Shown in pieces: positions 15,757-24,467 of a stretch of DNA of 36,497 bases. Location of the stretch: NCBI GenBank assembly GCA_003551365.1, contig PUMM01000057.1:1-36497 (forward strand). The letters are read 5' to 3'. Made by a program: the position numbers and the translations under genes. The first letter of the stretch is position 1; each line of letters starts with the position of its first letter. Origin of the DNA: Clostridia bacterium (GTDB lineage: Bacteria; Bacillota; Sulfobacillia; SLMV01). The notes beneath the pieces are model-generated. The model was not told the DNA's origin and did not search any database. It was given only the letters and a program-made list of their open reading frames with translations.

Positions 15757-16479
15757 GTATGCCCGGCATGGGCGAATGCTGAGGGGTGAAAGTCCCCTGT
15801 GGGCCGTGGCCACGTAGGACCACTAGCTGAAGGCAAGGGTGCCCGCGGTGACGCGGGATCTGAAGGAAGTTGGAGGCAAAACCGCGACCCGTGGAGCACG
15901 AACCCTGGACGAGGCGTGACGGACTGGGCGAGTCTGCCAAACAAGACGAAGCCCCATATTGGCCGAAGGTTCGTTGCGTAAACAGCGCGGGTGTGCGGGG
16001 AAAGTATTCGCTCTTACCCGGGGAGGCCTGTCGACCCCGTCGGTGAGAACTGACAACCCGTGCTATGAGGTATGGCTGAGGCGGCAGGAGTCAGTAGACG
16101 TCATAGTGTGCAGGAGCAGTTATCGGGGTATGGAGGGGAGATTGAGGCACTGTCAACCGAAAGGGGCAGTTCCAGTTGGGCCCCACCTAATCCCTGTTGC
16201 TGAGCCCTGCGGAAGGACCGAACATGAACGAGAGGATGGAGTCCGTGAGTTCGCAGGATGCTCCCAGACAGCAGAAAACTCCCCATGGAGCCGACCTTCA
16301 GGAGGAGACGGTGAATCCGTCAGGGCCTGAAGGCGGGCCGAGTGCATCCCCGGCACGACTGGGAGAGCCATCCCGCGAGGTAGACTTGCTATTCGTCAAC
16401 GTGCATGAACCGCCGGATGCGGACCCGCATGTCCGGTGGTGCGGGGGAACGGCGGGGGCGACCCCGCCTTCTACCCGAT
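15757..16479 (+). mobile_element. Group IIC intron, ORF-deleted
   Basis: The RNA is recognisable along its length as a bacterial class C group II intron: 5' end GTATGCCCGGCATGGGCG, then GGGTGAAAGTCCCC, AAGGCAAGGGTG, GATCTGAAGGAAG, CGAAGCCC and CTTACCCGGGGAGG segments of domain I, which follow the Oceanobacillus iheyensis intron closely as I remember it. Domain V is intact at about 16408-16441, a hairpin with the class C triad CGC at 16411-16413 and a two-base bulge. Domain VI follows (GGCGGGG/CCCCGCC), and the 3' end is CTACCCGAT. It lies 10 bases behind the frd operon terminator, the usual target type of this class. Only about 50-60 codons of the domain IV ORF remain, so it cannot move without a helper protein. 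Confidence 0.85.
16224..16400 (+). pseudogene. Remnant of intron-encoded reverse transcriptase (N-terminus only)
   Basis: Inside intron domain IV an ATG at 16224 follows GGAAGGACCGAAC and opens a frame that runs straight into domain V. Its polar N-terminal stretch (MNERMESVSSQDAP...) resembles leader segments of some intron proteins, but no reverse transcriptase, maturase or endonuclease motif is present. Most of a protein of usually 400 or more residues is missing, so I read this as a deletion remnant. Confidence 0.55.
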
Positions 16480-16515
16480 CAGGACCCCAATCCCGGAAGG
16501 AACCAGTTCTCAGCC

Positions 16516-18144
16516 TCACCTCACCTCCCGGTCAAAATGCAGGTCGCGTACGCGCGATCCGGTAACAGTGAGGCCGACGATCTCGCCGTCCTGCTCAATG
16601 AAGTCGATGCGGCCGGGTCGCGAACCGCGTGACTGGAAGGCGGAATCAGAGATGGGCAGTAGATGGACGTCACTGTGCCGGACGTGGCGCAGAATCAGAC
16701 TGTCCTCCGTCTCGTCTGTCCGGACCTCGTAGCCGGCCTGCAGCTCCGGGCTCCAGTACTGTCCGGCCAGTTTCTCCAGGCGATCGGGGGTGGGATAATG
16801 GCGTCGATAGCGCTCGGCGGTGAGAGTGCGGGCACCCGCCTCGAGGGTAAACCTCTCTGCCCGTTCCCCGTCAAGGCAGAACTCCACCTGACGACCGGCA
16901 GGCAATATCGCGAAGCGCAGCCCGCCCACCGGCTGCAGTTTCGCCGACGGCCCCTCTCCCAACTGCAGCTGCAGACCGCCATCTGACACCCACACTTCAG
17001 CGGAGCCCATGGAGTCGAGCAGGTAGGTTCCCGCGCAGGCCTGCAATCTCTCGCGGTCCAGCAGTGGCACCTCTGCATCAGGTATCTTAGTAGTTCGTTC
17101 ACACATGTCGGCCTCCAGATACAGTTCTGCCACCCGCATGGCCATCTCGTGGGGATCAAACTGGGCCATGTTGCTGAGGACGACGACCCCCAGATCGCAG
17201 TCGACAAAGCGACCACAGAAGCTGCGGAAGCCGGCGTCCGCCCCGCTGTGTCCGACTACGCGTAGCCCCCGATACTCTGCGTGCTGCAGTCCAAATGCGT
17301 AGGGGATGGTCTCTCCGCTGTTCAGCGTGAAGCGTTCATGCAGCTTCCGGGTCAGCTGGCGTCCACCGATCGAACCAGTGTCCAGATTGACCAGCCAGCG
17401 GGCCAGATCCTCGACCGTGGTGAACAGGCTCGTGGCCCCGACATTGGCGTAGTTGAGTGGACTGATCTGCAGATTCTCGTCTGCATCCTGTGTATAGGAG
17501 TACGCCCTGCCCGGCACAATCTCGCAGTGATCATCGTGAAAGTGGGTGGAATGCATCTGCAGGGGGCGGAACAGGTTGGCAGCGGTGAACTCCCGGAAGG
17601 AGAGACCACTCACCTGCGCTACAATGCAGGCCATAAGAGTGTAGCCGGTGTTGCTGTACAGGTGCTCGTCGCCGGGTGCGAAGTTCAGCTCACGCTGGTG
17701 CCGCACCTTCTTGCGGATGTGTTCTTCGGTTATGACATCATCCATGCGCCACCCCGCCAATCGCAGCAGTTCCCACTGGTCGCGCAGACCGCTGGTGTGA
17801 TGTATCAGATGCCGTATGGTGATGGTGGGGCCGAAATCGGGAATATCGGGAAGGTGGGTGCGGATATCGTCCTCCAGTGACAGGACACCTTCCTGTGCCA
17901 AAAGAGCCACTGCCGCCGCGGTGAACTGTTTGGACACTGATGCCACGTGAAAGACTGTCGACGGGGTTATGGGCACATCGTATTCCAGCTGGGCACACCC
18001 GTATCCGCGGCTGAATACCACCTCACCTCCGCGCACCACCGCCACAGCTGCTCCCGGCGAGTCGATGCGATCCCAGGGCGCAAAGATCCGGTCAATTTGC
18101 TCGGATATGCACTGCTTTCCTTCACTCACAATCAGTTCCCCCAT
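16516..18144 (-). CDS. Serine hydrolase, class C beta-lactamase fold (PF00144)
   Basis: A 542-residue protein with the penicillin-binding/beta-lactamase family catalytic set: SVSK at residues 69-72 (nucleophile Ser and Lys), YSN around residue 164, and HSG around residue 297. The N-terminal 350 residues form this hydrolase domain; the remaining 190 are beta-rich and resemble the C-terminal lipocalin-like domain of Pab87-type peptidases. No signal peptide is visible, so it should be cytoplasmic. Likely substrates are D-amino-acid peptides or esters; a true antibiotic-resistance role is not supported. The ATG at 18144 has no clear ribosome site, whereas an in-frame GTG at 18129 follows GGGGGAA and may be the real start. 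The intron ends 36 bases beyond its 3' end. Confidence 0.85.
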   Translation of the reverse strand: MGELIVSEGKQCISEQIDRIFAPWDRIDSPGAAVAVVRGGEVVFSRGYGCAQLEYDVPITPSTVFHVASVSKQFTAAAVALLAQEGVLSLEDDIRTHLPDIPDFGPTITIRHLIHHTSGLRDQWELLRLAGWRMDDVITEEHIRKKVRHQRELNFAPGDEHLYSNTGYTLMACIVAQVSGLSFREFTAANLFRPLQMHSTHFHDDHCEIVPGRAYSYTQDADENLQISPLNYANVGATSLFTTVEDLARWLVNLDTGSIGGRQLTRKLHERFTLNSGETIPYAFGLQHAEYRGLRVVGHSGADAGFRSFCGRFVDCDLGVVVLSNMAQFDPHEMAMRVAELYLEADMCERTTKIPDAEVPLLDRERLQACAGTYLLDSMGSAEVWVSDGGLQLQLGEGPSAKLQPVGGLRFAILPAGRQVEFCLDGERAERFTLEAGARTLTAERYRRHYPTPDRLEKLAGQYWSPELQAGYEVRTDETEDSLILRHVRHSDVHLLPISDSAFQSRGSRPGRIDFIEQDGEIVGLTVTGSRVRDLHFDREVR

Positions 18145-18606
18145 TCACAGAGCTGGTCAATCACATTATTCTGTTTCGGTCTCCCTTCCCCTGCCGGGGA
18201 GAAAAGCCCAACGGCGGATGCTGGGTGAGCCTCAATGTGATCGTCGCCGACGGCGCGCGGTGACTGCCGTTCGGCACAAATGCCGCTGCCAGCACACATT
18301 CCGTCATGGCCGAAGTTAGCACGTAGTGGTGTCAGCCCAACCACACAGAGCGCGACCCGTCCGATCAGACTCGGATCCGGCGCGGCCCCGACGAGCAGGG
18401 GTTGCCAGCCCCTCTGGTATGGTGAATGAACGGCACAACACAGACTTAGATCTTATACGCCCATCCGCGGGCAGGGTTGCTGCTTTCGTGCGGCGCCGGT
18501 TGGTACAGAGCGATCGTCGACACCAAAAAGCCGCAGCTGTGGGACGCTCGAGCGATAGCCGGCCAGCTGCCCCCGCAGGAGGATCGGCATAGATCCCGCA
18601 TCCTGT
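18145..18606. other. Intergenic region between two serine hydrolase genes
   Basis: About 460 bases between two minus-strand genes. The short frames on both strands lack ribosome sites and recognisable motifs. No clear terminator or promoter was found. I see nothing else in it. Confidence 0.4.
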
Positions 18607-19452
18607 TCAGCTGAGCTGGTCGTAGCACATACGCGCCATTTTTTGTATGGACATTGCCGCGGCGGCGACTCCGGGGACACCGTCCTGCACATCACCCGCC
18701 GGCACCTCGTCGGTTATCACTGCCAGCACAAACAGGGGCTGCTCATCTGAGCCGAAGACTATGCCCGCGTCGTTTATGTTGCGCTTGCCGGTGCCAGTTT
18801 TGTGTCCCACGCGAGTACCCGGGGGAAGCAGGAACGGAAGTCGAGCCCGCAGCTTCTGCTGACACAATATTTCCAGCGCCAGCTGGCAGAGTGCCATCGT
18901 GCATCCCAGTCGTCCGGCCGCTTTTGGACTCTCAGTACCGGCCAGGATGAGATCCAGAAGGTGTCCCAGATCATTGACGGTCGTCGCATTGCCGGCCTCC
19001 ACAGGATGGTCGGCCGGTTGCCCCTTCATACCCATGGGCATGCGGTGTGCCGTGCCGGTCATGCCCACCCGGCTGCTGTAGTCGTTAATCGCGTCCAACC
19101 CCAGCATGTCGCAGATGGTTCCGGTGCAGGTGTTGTCACTGACTATGATCATCATGGTTATGGCATCGCGCAGTGTGATGGTGAAGCCGGGTGTGAGATG
19201 CTGGAAGGTGCCAGAGGTGTTATCCTGAAACTCCTCGCGCACAGCAATTGGCTGCTGCAGATCCAGTTCGCCGCGATTTACCTGTTCCAGGGCTGCCATC
19301 ATTATGGCGATCTTTCTGGTACTGGCCGAGGGTAGAACCTCATCTCCCCAACGGTCAGCGGTCTCTTCAGTGCGCAGGTTCTTAAGATGCCAGCTGGTCA
19401 CAAATGACTGGTCGTCGCAGTATGTGTGCAGCGTCTCGATCAAGGATTTCAT
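18607..19452 (-). CDS. Serine hydrolase, class A beta-lactamase-like
   Basis: A 281-residue protein with class A beta-lactamase landmarks: STRK at residues 44-47, SDN at 105-107 and KTGTG at 218-222. The omega-loop motif ExxLN that supplies Glu166 for deacylation is not present; the corresponding segment (about 140-160) reads QPADHPVEAGNATTVNDL, keeping only the following TT-x-x-D. There is also no signal peptide. This points to a cytoplasmic class A-related hydrolase rather than a secreted antibiotic-degrading enzyme. Start ATG 19452 has GGGAGGGG upstream; a TTG at 19455 is also in frame. The neighbouring class C-fold hydrolase on the same strand suggests related substrates. Confidence 0.85.
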   Translation of the reverse strand: MKSLIETLHTYCDDQSFVTSWHLKNLRTEETADRWGDEVLPSASTRKIAIMMAALEQVNRGELDLQQPIAVREEFQDNTSGTFQHLTPGFTITLRDAITMMIIVSDNTCTGTICDMLGLDAINDYSSRVGMTGTAHRMPMGMKGQPADHPVEAGNATTVNDLGHLLDLILAGTESPKAAGRLGCTMALCQLALEILCQQKLRARLPFLLPPGTRVGHKTGTGKRNINDAGIVFGSDEQPLFVLAVITDEVPAGDVQDGVPGVAAAAMSIQKMARMCYDQLS

Positions 19453-19768
19453 CAAATACCCCTCCCGGTGCCCTTTGCATTCGAGTTCGCAACGCGAGCG
19501 GAGTTTCCTTCCCCACTGGTATATTCATCTCATTCTGCCCGGGGAAACCGCCCGGCTGGAGAGAGTCGGAGGTTGTGTGAGGAGCACATGACCTTCCGTG
19601 CAGCAGCCGCTGGCATGCACTCAATGTTGCGGAGATGATCGTGCGGGGATGATGCGCTCCCCCGACTGTGCCCCACACCTCGGGACTGTGAGATAGCCAA
19701 AGGGAGTTCACGGGGGGAGGATCCCATGACAACTGGGAGAATGTGTGTCCCCGAGGGGGGTTGAGTAC
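19453..19768. other. Divergent intergenic region
   Basis: About 315 bases between the minus-strand hydrolase and the plus-strand zinc-ribbon gene; it should hold both promoters, but no convincing -35/-10 pair was found. No RNA gene or repeat recognised. Confidence 0.35.
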
Positions 19769-20062
19769 TTGAACTGCCCATTCTGTGCAGAGGGCTTGCA
19801 GGGTGAGGGGGAGGTTGAACTGCTGAGAGGAGCGCACCTCGCCACCCGGCTGGTCTTCAATGCAAATTGGCGTGAGCTGGTGGTTGCCGAGCTGTATCGC
19901 TGCCGGGGCTGCGGTTTTCTGGCCCTTTTCTCGGCCGATGACAGCTGTGCGGGGATGCCCCAGGCAGACAGAGTATCCTCTGATGTGCAGGATTGCCCGA
20001 AGTGTGCCGCCCGAAATTTCCGTCGGGAAAATTGTCACGCCTGTGCTGAGAATCTGCAATAG
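19769..20062 (+). CDS. Small zinc-ribbon protein (DUF6487-like)
   Basis: A 97-residue protein with four Cx2C knuckles: NCPFC at the start, YRCRGC near residue 45, DCPKC and NCHAC near the end. The first two pairs flank a beta-rich stretch (VELLRGAHLATRLVFNANW) in the way of DUF6487-type zinc ribbons that begin with MNCPYCG; the last two form a second zinc-binding pair. The likely start is TTG 19769, which puts the CPFC motif at the N-terminus and follows CGAGGGGGG by eight bases. A GTG at 19745 would add eight residues. Function unknown; the zinc ribbon suggests binding to nucleic acid or a protein partner. No operon partner is evident. Confidence 0.65.
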   Translation: MNCPFCAEGLQGEGEVELLRGAHLATRLVFNANWRELVVAELYRCRGCGFLALFSADDSCAGMPQADRVSSDVQDCPKCAARNFRRENCHACAENLQ

Positions 20063-20537
20063 GGTCGGACAGCCGGGATATGGAGGCAGGTTTCATCGGG
20101 TCGCCTCCCCTGGCGCCCGGGCCAGATTATGGGTCCGCCGTGTTGAACTCACCCTGCGGGACAAGGCGCAGAGGTAGACGGCTGAGCCGTCTGTGTGCTG
20201 TGCGCGGCGATTTCACTGGTCCGACGGTTCATCTTCCGCTTCGGGTGAAGAGAGAACCCGGGCGGGCTCGTCGGTTGACCCCGGCACCTGATGCTCATCA
20301 GTTGGCTGCCGGCTGAATCCACCGATGTGGGCCATTTCCTTCAGGTAGAGCCCCCACATGAACCGATCATTTGCGGGACGACGGGAGACGTTGAGAGTCT
20401 GCTGTGCAGCCATGTGCGCGCCATCGGTGCAAGATCTCGTATGTGTACCGATTATACGGGTAGGTGGTGCTCATTGGAGATACAGATCGCCCGACACAGT
20501 CGTTGTTCTGGTGAATCCAGAGAGGGGAGTCATTACG
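20063..20537. other. Intergenic region upstream of the SLH protein
   Basis: About 475 bases. The reading frame of the next gene is open upstream to 20358, but that portion lacks a ribosome site and precedes an obvious signal peptide, so it is treated as leader. No clear promoter, terminator or RNA was recognised. Confidence 0.35.
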
Positions 20538-22415
20538 GTGAAAGACAGAAGCAGGAGAAGCCCCCGGTGCCCACATTTCTGGATGGCTGCGACATTCATT
20601 GTGCTGGTCACTCTTATGCCGGCCGCTACATATGGGGTGGGTGGGGAGATTGAAAGGGAGCCATTTGATGATGTGCCTTCGGATCATGAATCATTCGACG
20701 CCTTTGCAGCTCTCTATGTGCTGGGCATATTTACCGGCTACGGCGACGGCACTATGGGACCGGCAGATCCCCTGTCGCGACAGGAATATGCCAGGGTCGC
20801 CGCGGCCGCAGTTGACGCAGGAGATCTGGCCCGCAAATTGGCTGAGGAGAGGCCGGACTTCCAGGATTCGGAGCATATCTCTGACTGGGCGTTTGGGTGG
20901 GTCCGCGCCGCTGTGGAGATGGATTTGATTGATGGCTATCCCGACGGGGAGTTCAAACCACATGCTGACATCAGTTTCTCCGAGGCGGTTACCATGTTGC
21001 TGCGTGTGACGGGGTACGCGGAACACGTCGGCGATGCAGCTAACTGGCCCGATGCTCAGTTGGAGACGGCGTCGCAAATCGGACTCATTGATGAGATTCC
21101 CCATGATATGGGAGAGGCGATCTCCCGCAGCACGATGGCGCAACTGGTCTACAGTGCACTGCAGATCAATCCTCCCGATACAGCCACCGGTCGTCCCGAC
21201 CCAGACGGCAGCCCAATGATCGAAAAATACCGCACCGAAGGACGGGTAGACGAGAGTCGTCTTGCCGATCGGGTGCTGCTCCTGGGAGCTGGTTCACTGG
21301 AAGAGGTGCGCGGCCATGAGCTGCAAATGCTGAAGACGCCGGAGAATGACATTGGGTTGATCCAAATGACGGAGGAAGAGGAAGCCGACGCTCCAACTGG
21401 TGAGTGTGACCGGGGTGCAGTGCAGTATTACGAAAAGGAAATGACGGTCGACGATGGCACGGGCACGGCGCAGGTGGTGCAAGTGAATCTTTCCGATCCG
21501 GACCTTACCGTCGCTGCGGCTATGTCGCACGATAGGCTGGGAGACGCTGAGAGTTTTTCTGACATGGTAGATAGAGAGAACGCACTCGCCGCGATCAATG
21601 CTAACTACTTTCACTCCGAGGGGAATCTCGAACCCATTGGAACAGTTGCCAGTGACGGGGAGGTTCATCTCATGGAGGGCGGGCAGGTGAATGTAGGATT
21701 CACTGAGGACAATGACGTTTTCTTCAATGAGAAAGCTCCCCTCGTGCGCGGCAAACTGAAGGACGCAGGGGGCGAAGAAATCGCTACGTGGAGTGCATGG
21801 ATGGTCAATGCTTTACACGCAGATGAAAACACCATGGCCATTTTCACCCCGCACAGAGGCGAATCGGTTGAGATCGAGGCCGAGGGCAAAGCCTTCATCA
21901 TCCGGGACGGCATTATTCGGGATAATGTGGTTACGCCCGGCAAGGTGGATATTCCAGCGGATGGGATGATCATCTTCTGCGGTGCGGAGATCACCGGTGA
22001 AAGCGGTGAGCACATCTATGATCGATTCTCCATAGGTCGGAGGGTGACTCTCTCCTACTCGTTCAGTGGTGCCCCGGATGAAGCTGCCAGGTTCTGGCAC
22101 GAGTCACAGGAGATAATTACTGCAGGACCCAGGCTGCTTCGTTCCGGTCGTACGGATGTAGCAATCCATGCGGCGAGTGAAGAGGACAGGCGTGGGGGGA
22201 GCCGCCGGAGGAGCGCTCTGGGTGTATCTGATGACGAGCTCTTTCTCGTGAGCGTCAAATCTGCGACATACTCTGAGCTGGCCAGAGTGATGAAGGGTCT
22301 TGGTGCCGTTGATGCAATAAGTTTGGATGGAGGGGCATCCAGTGCCCTCTATCACGACGGAGAGATCAAGGTTACGCCCGGACGGGAGTTGAGTACTATT
22401 CTGCTGGTGCGCTGA
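20538..22415 (+). CDS. Exported SLH-domain protein with phosphodiester glycosidase (NAGPA) domain
   Basis: The 625-residue product begins with a signal peptide (basic start, then MAATFIVLVTLMPAATYG). Three S-layer homology repeats follow: FDDVPSDHESFDAFAALYVLGIFTGYGDGT, then FQDSEHISDWAFGWVRAAVEMDLIDGYPDG, and a weaker third ending AISRSTMAQLVYSAL. These anchor proteins to secondary wall polymers in Firmicutes. The second half (about residues 290-625) is a phosphodiester glycosidase (NAGPA-type) domain: INANYFHSEGNLEPIG, a middle beta-rich region, and the C-terminal SLDGGASSALYHDGEI. It would cleave a sugar phosphodiester in cell-wall or capsule polymer outside the cell. The GTG at 20538 follows GAGGGGAG and puts the signal peptide at the N-terminus. 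Confidence 0.9.
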   Translation: MKDRSRRSPRCPHFWMAATFIVLVTLMPAATYGVGGEIEREPFDDVPSDHESFDAFAALYVLGIFTGYGDGTMGPADPLSRQEYARVAAAAVDAGDLARKLAEERPDFQDSEHISDWAFGWVRAAVEMDLIDGYPDGEFKPHADISFSEAVTMLLRVTGYAEHVGDAANWPDAQLETASQIGLIDEIPHDMGEAISRSTMAQLVYSALQINPPDTATGRPDPDGSPMIEKYRTEGRVDESRLADRVLLLGAGSLEEVRGHELQMLKTPENDIGLIQMTEEEEADAPTGECDRGAVQYYEKEMTVDDGTGTAQVVQVNLSDPDLTVAAAMSHDRLGDAESFSDMVDRENALAAINANYFHSEGNLEPIGTVASDGEVHLMEGGQVNVGFTEDNDVFFNEKAPLVRGKLKDAGGEEIATWSAWMVNALHADENTMAIFTPHRGESVEIEAEGKAFIIRDGIIRDNVVTPGKVDIPADGMIIFCGAEITGESGEHIYDRFSIGRRVTLSYSFSGAPDEAARFWHESQEIITAGPRLLRSGRTDVAIHAASEEDRRGGSRRRSALGVSDDELFLVSVKSATYSELARVMKGLGAVDAISLDGGASSALYHDGEIKVTPGRELSTILLVR

Positions 22416-22553
22416 GTGGCGGGGCAATCCGCTCTTCTGCAGACCCCCGATGGGAGCGGAACCGCAGTCCAAAATGGGGGTGCCGGGAGCCCTCCGCCCT
22501 TTACAGGCACGGGGGGTTGTGATATAAGCTCTTTAACATTGCAAAATACCAAA

Positions 22554-22808
22554 GGCAATGTGCGGGAGTAGTATCTGCCAGATCCGGGCGGCAGCGAGTC
22601 GGGGATAGTGTGAGCCCGACCCTCAGGAAGGCGGTGAATGGACCCGTGAGCCGCAGGTCGAAAGGCATTTGCCGTGTAGGCCGAGCCGGAACCTCTACCG
22701 TTATATTGAGGCAGGTGTGAACTCGCACCTGGCCGAGAGGAGCGCGGATTGTGCTCCATATGGGTGGCACCACGGAACCTTCCGTCCCATGGGGACGGGA
22801 GGTTTTTG
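22554..22808 (+). promoter_or_regulatory. T-box leader, tRNA-Trp type, controlling trpE
   Basis: A full T-box RNA. The basal Stem I helix pairs GGCAATG (22554-22560) with CATTTGCC (22666-22673). The specifier region reads GTGAA-TGG-ACC, giving codon TGG (22639-22641) for tryptophan. Stem III is GGAGC/GCTCC, and the T-box sequence GGGTGGCACCACGG is at 22762-22775. Uncharged tRNA-Trp should stabilise the antiterminator and allow transcription of trpE-trpG. The codon choice agrees with the downstream genes. A second T-box/terminator unit follows immediately. Confidence 0.9.
22776..22807 (+). terminator. Terminator of first T-box
   Basis: Stem AACCTTCCGTCCC / GGGACGGGAGGTT (13 bp, one G-T pair), short loop, then a T-tract at 22803-22807. 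Its 5' arm begins right after the T-box sequence, as expected for mutually exclusive terminator and antiterminator. Confidence 0.9.
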
Positions 22809-22948
22809 CATGTGCGAGAGATAGTGGCCAGGCGCATCAGCGGTATTCACACCGCAGAGAGGGGTTGTGCGGGTGGTCATGGTTGACCCGCAGATCCAAA
22901 CAGGGTGGTACCGCGGTACGTCCGTCCCGGTCGGGGCGGACTTTTTTT
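22809..22948 (+). promoter_or_regulatory. Second T-box unit with missing or ultrashort Stem I
   Basis: A second T-box sequence GGGTGGTACCGCGG at 22903-22916, preceded by a Stem III (TGCGGGT / ACCCGCA, about 22867-22892) and followed by its own terminator. Only about 95 bases separate it from the first terminator, too little for a normal Stem I. The room is filled by two small hairpins: GTGCG/CGCAT, with loop containing TGG, and GCGGT/ACCGC. Either the unit reads tRNA through an ultrashort Stem I or it depends on the first unit's Stem I. Confidence 0.8.
22920..22948 (+). terminator. Terminator of second T-box unit
   Basis: Stem GTCCGTCCC / GGGGCGGAC (one G-T pair) with a four-base loop and a run of seven T (22942-22948), 34 bases upstream of the trpE start. 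Confidence 0.92.
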
Positions 22949-22982
22949 GTGCGATTCGGCTTCGTTGAGAGGAGCAGAGACC

Positions 22983-24467
22983 GTGTTATATCCAGAACTG
23001 GAATCATACATTGAGTTGGCGCAGGAGGGAGGGGTAATACCCCTGTATGCAGATATCATGGCCGATGAACACACCCCGATATCGCTGTATCGCACGCTGC
23101 GTAGTGAGTCGCCCTCTTATCTGCTGGAGAGTGTAGCTGGAGGAGAACAGGTGGCACGCCATTCCTTCATTGGCATTGAACCCTTTGCCAGTTTCACCTG
23201 CAGGGACGGCCAGGTGGAGGTGTCGGGCCCGAGTGAGGTCGAGCTGCCGGAGGATCCCTTTGACGCCCTGCGCGCCTGGACTGAATACTACACTCCGGGG
23301 CCTCAGACGCAGGCCTTTGCGCGGGAGCATCTACCTCCATTTTTTGGCGGCGCAGTGGGATACCTCGGTTATGAGATGGCCGCTCACATCGAGGACATCC
23401 CCGTTGCAGCTGCCCGGGCGGTAGACGTACCCGACAGTCAGTTCATCATGTCGCACCTGGTCGCAGCTTTTGATCATGCCACCAACCGAATCAAGTTGAT
23501 AGTCAATACCCTGCCGGGCCAGGATCCCGAACGAACCTACCATTGTGCCGGGGAGACCGTGCAGAGAGTGTTGCGAAGTATGGAGAAGGCATCTCCGCAA
23601 TGTGAGGAGTCCTCGCCGGTAGCCTCCCTTGAGCCTGCGAGCAATGTGCGCAGAGAGGATTTCACTGCTCAGGTGCAGCGGGCCCGGGACTACATTCGCG
23701 CGGGAGACATCTTTCAGGTGGTCCTATCTCAGCGGTTGGAGGTGCCCCTCAGGACCTCCAGTTTCACGGTTTATCGGCACCTGCGCTCTCTGAACCCATC
23801 GCCCTACACTTTCTATCTCGATCTGCCAGATGTAACGCTGGTGGGGTCCTCGCCGGAGCTGTTGGTAAAGGTGGTGGATGGAGTGGTGGACACCAGACCC
23901 CTCGCCGGCACGCGACCCCGGGGTAGCGATGACGCGCAGGACAGGTTACTGGAGGAAGAACTGCGGAGTGATGAAAAGGAACGCGCAGAACACATCATGC
24001 TGGTGGATCTCGGTCGCAATGATGTGGGTCGCGTCGCACAGTACGGAAGCGTCCGCGTCCCCGAATTGCTCGGTGTGGAACGATACTCACATGTGATGCA
24101 CCTCGTCTCGCACGTGCAGGGAAATCTGTGCCCGGACATGGACGCCATTGACGCGCTCAAGGCCTGCTTTCCCGCCGGGACCCTGTCGGGAGCACCGAAG
24201 GTGCGGGCCATGGAGATAATCGCCGAGATGGAATCTGAACAGAGGGGTCCGTACGGGGGAGCCGTGGGATATCTGGGGTTCTCCGGGAACCTGGATAGCT
24301 GCATCATCATCCGCACTTTAATCATCAAGGACGGCCGCGCCTACATTCAGGCTGGCGCAGGAATTGTGGCTGATTCCGATCCACAGAAGGAGTATGAGGA
24401 GACGCTCAGCAAGGCGAGTGGACTGCTGGCCGCCCTGGAACAGGCTGAGAGGAGCGTGCTCCCGTGA
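22983..24467 (+). CDS. trpE: Anthranilate synthase component I
   Basis: TrpE, 494 residues, converts chorismate to anthranilate with ammonia from TrpG, the first step of tryptophan synthesis. N-terminal region carries the LLES motif (residues 47-50) of the tryptophan feedback site. The C-terminal chorismate-binding domain shows VLSQRLEVPL, TLVGSSPELLVKV, RPLAGTRPRG, HIMLVDLGRNDVGRV, GTLSGAPKVRAMEII, and YGGAVGYLGFSG. GTG 22983 follows GAGAGGAGCAGAGACC; the open frame upstream lies within the T-box terminator. Control is by the tandem T-box just upstream and probably feedback inhibition. Para-aminobenzoate synthase PabB is the related alternative, made unlikely by the LLES motif and the tryptophan T-box. 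Confidence 0.95.
   Translation: MLYPELESYIELAQEGGVIPLYADIMADEHTPISLYRTLRSESPSYLLESVAGGEQVARHSFIGIEPFASFTCRDGQVEVSGPSEVELPEDPFDALRAWTEYYTPGPQTQAFAREHLPPFFGGAVGYLGYEMAAHIEDIPVAAARAVDVPDSQFIMSHLVAAFDHATNRIKLIVNTLPGQDPERTYHCAGETVQRVLRSMEKASPQCEESSPVASLEPASNVRREDFTAQVQRARDYIRAGDIFQVVLSQRLEVPLRTSSFTVYRHLRSLNPSPYTFYLDLPDVTLVGSSPELLVKVVDGVVDTRPLAGTRPRGSDDAQDRLLEEELRSDEKERAEHIMLVDLGRNDVGRVAQYGSVRVPELLGVERYSHVMHLVSHVQGNLCPDMDAIDALKACFPAGTLSGAPKVRAMEIIAEMESEQRGPYGGAVGYLGFSGNLDSCIIIRTLIIKDGRAYIQAGAGIVADSDPQKEYEETLSKASGLLAALEQAERSVLP

Noticed and set aside
12755-15944. Long minus-strand frames (12755-14110 and 14757-15944)
   Set aside because: Antisense to flxA, frdB and frdA, whose motifs are clear; no ribosome sites or domains.
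16197-16565. 122-codon plus-strand frame as an independent gene
   Set aside because: It lies inside the group II intron and runs through domain V, so it is better read as a remnant of the intron protein start followed by structural RNA.
16516-19452. The two beta-lactamase-fold genes as an antibiotic resistance locus
   Set aside because: Both lack signal peptides and the class A-like one lacks the deacylation Glu motif; intracellular peptide or ester hydrolysis is more likely.
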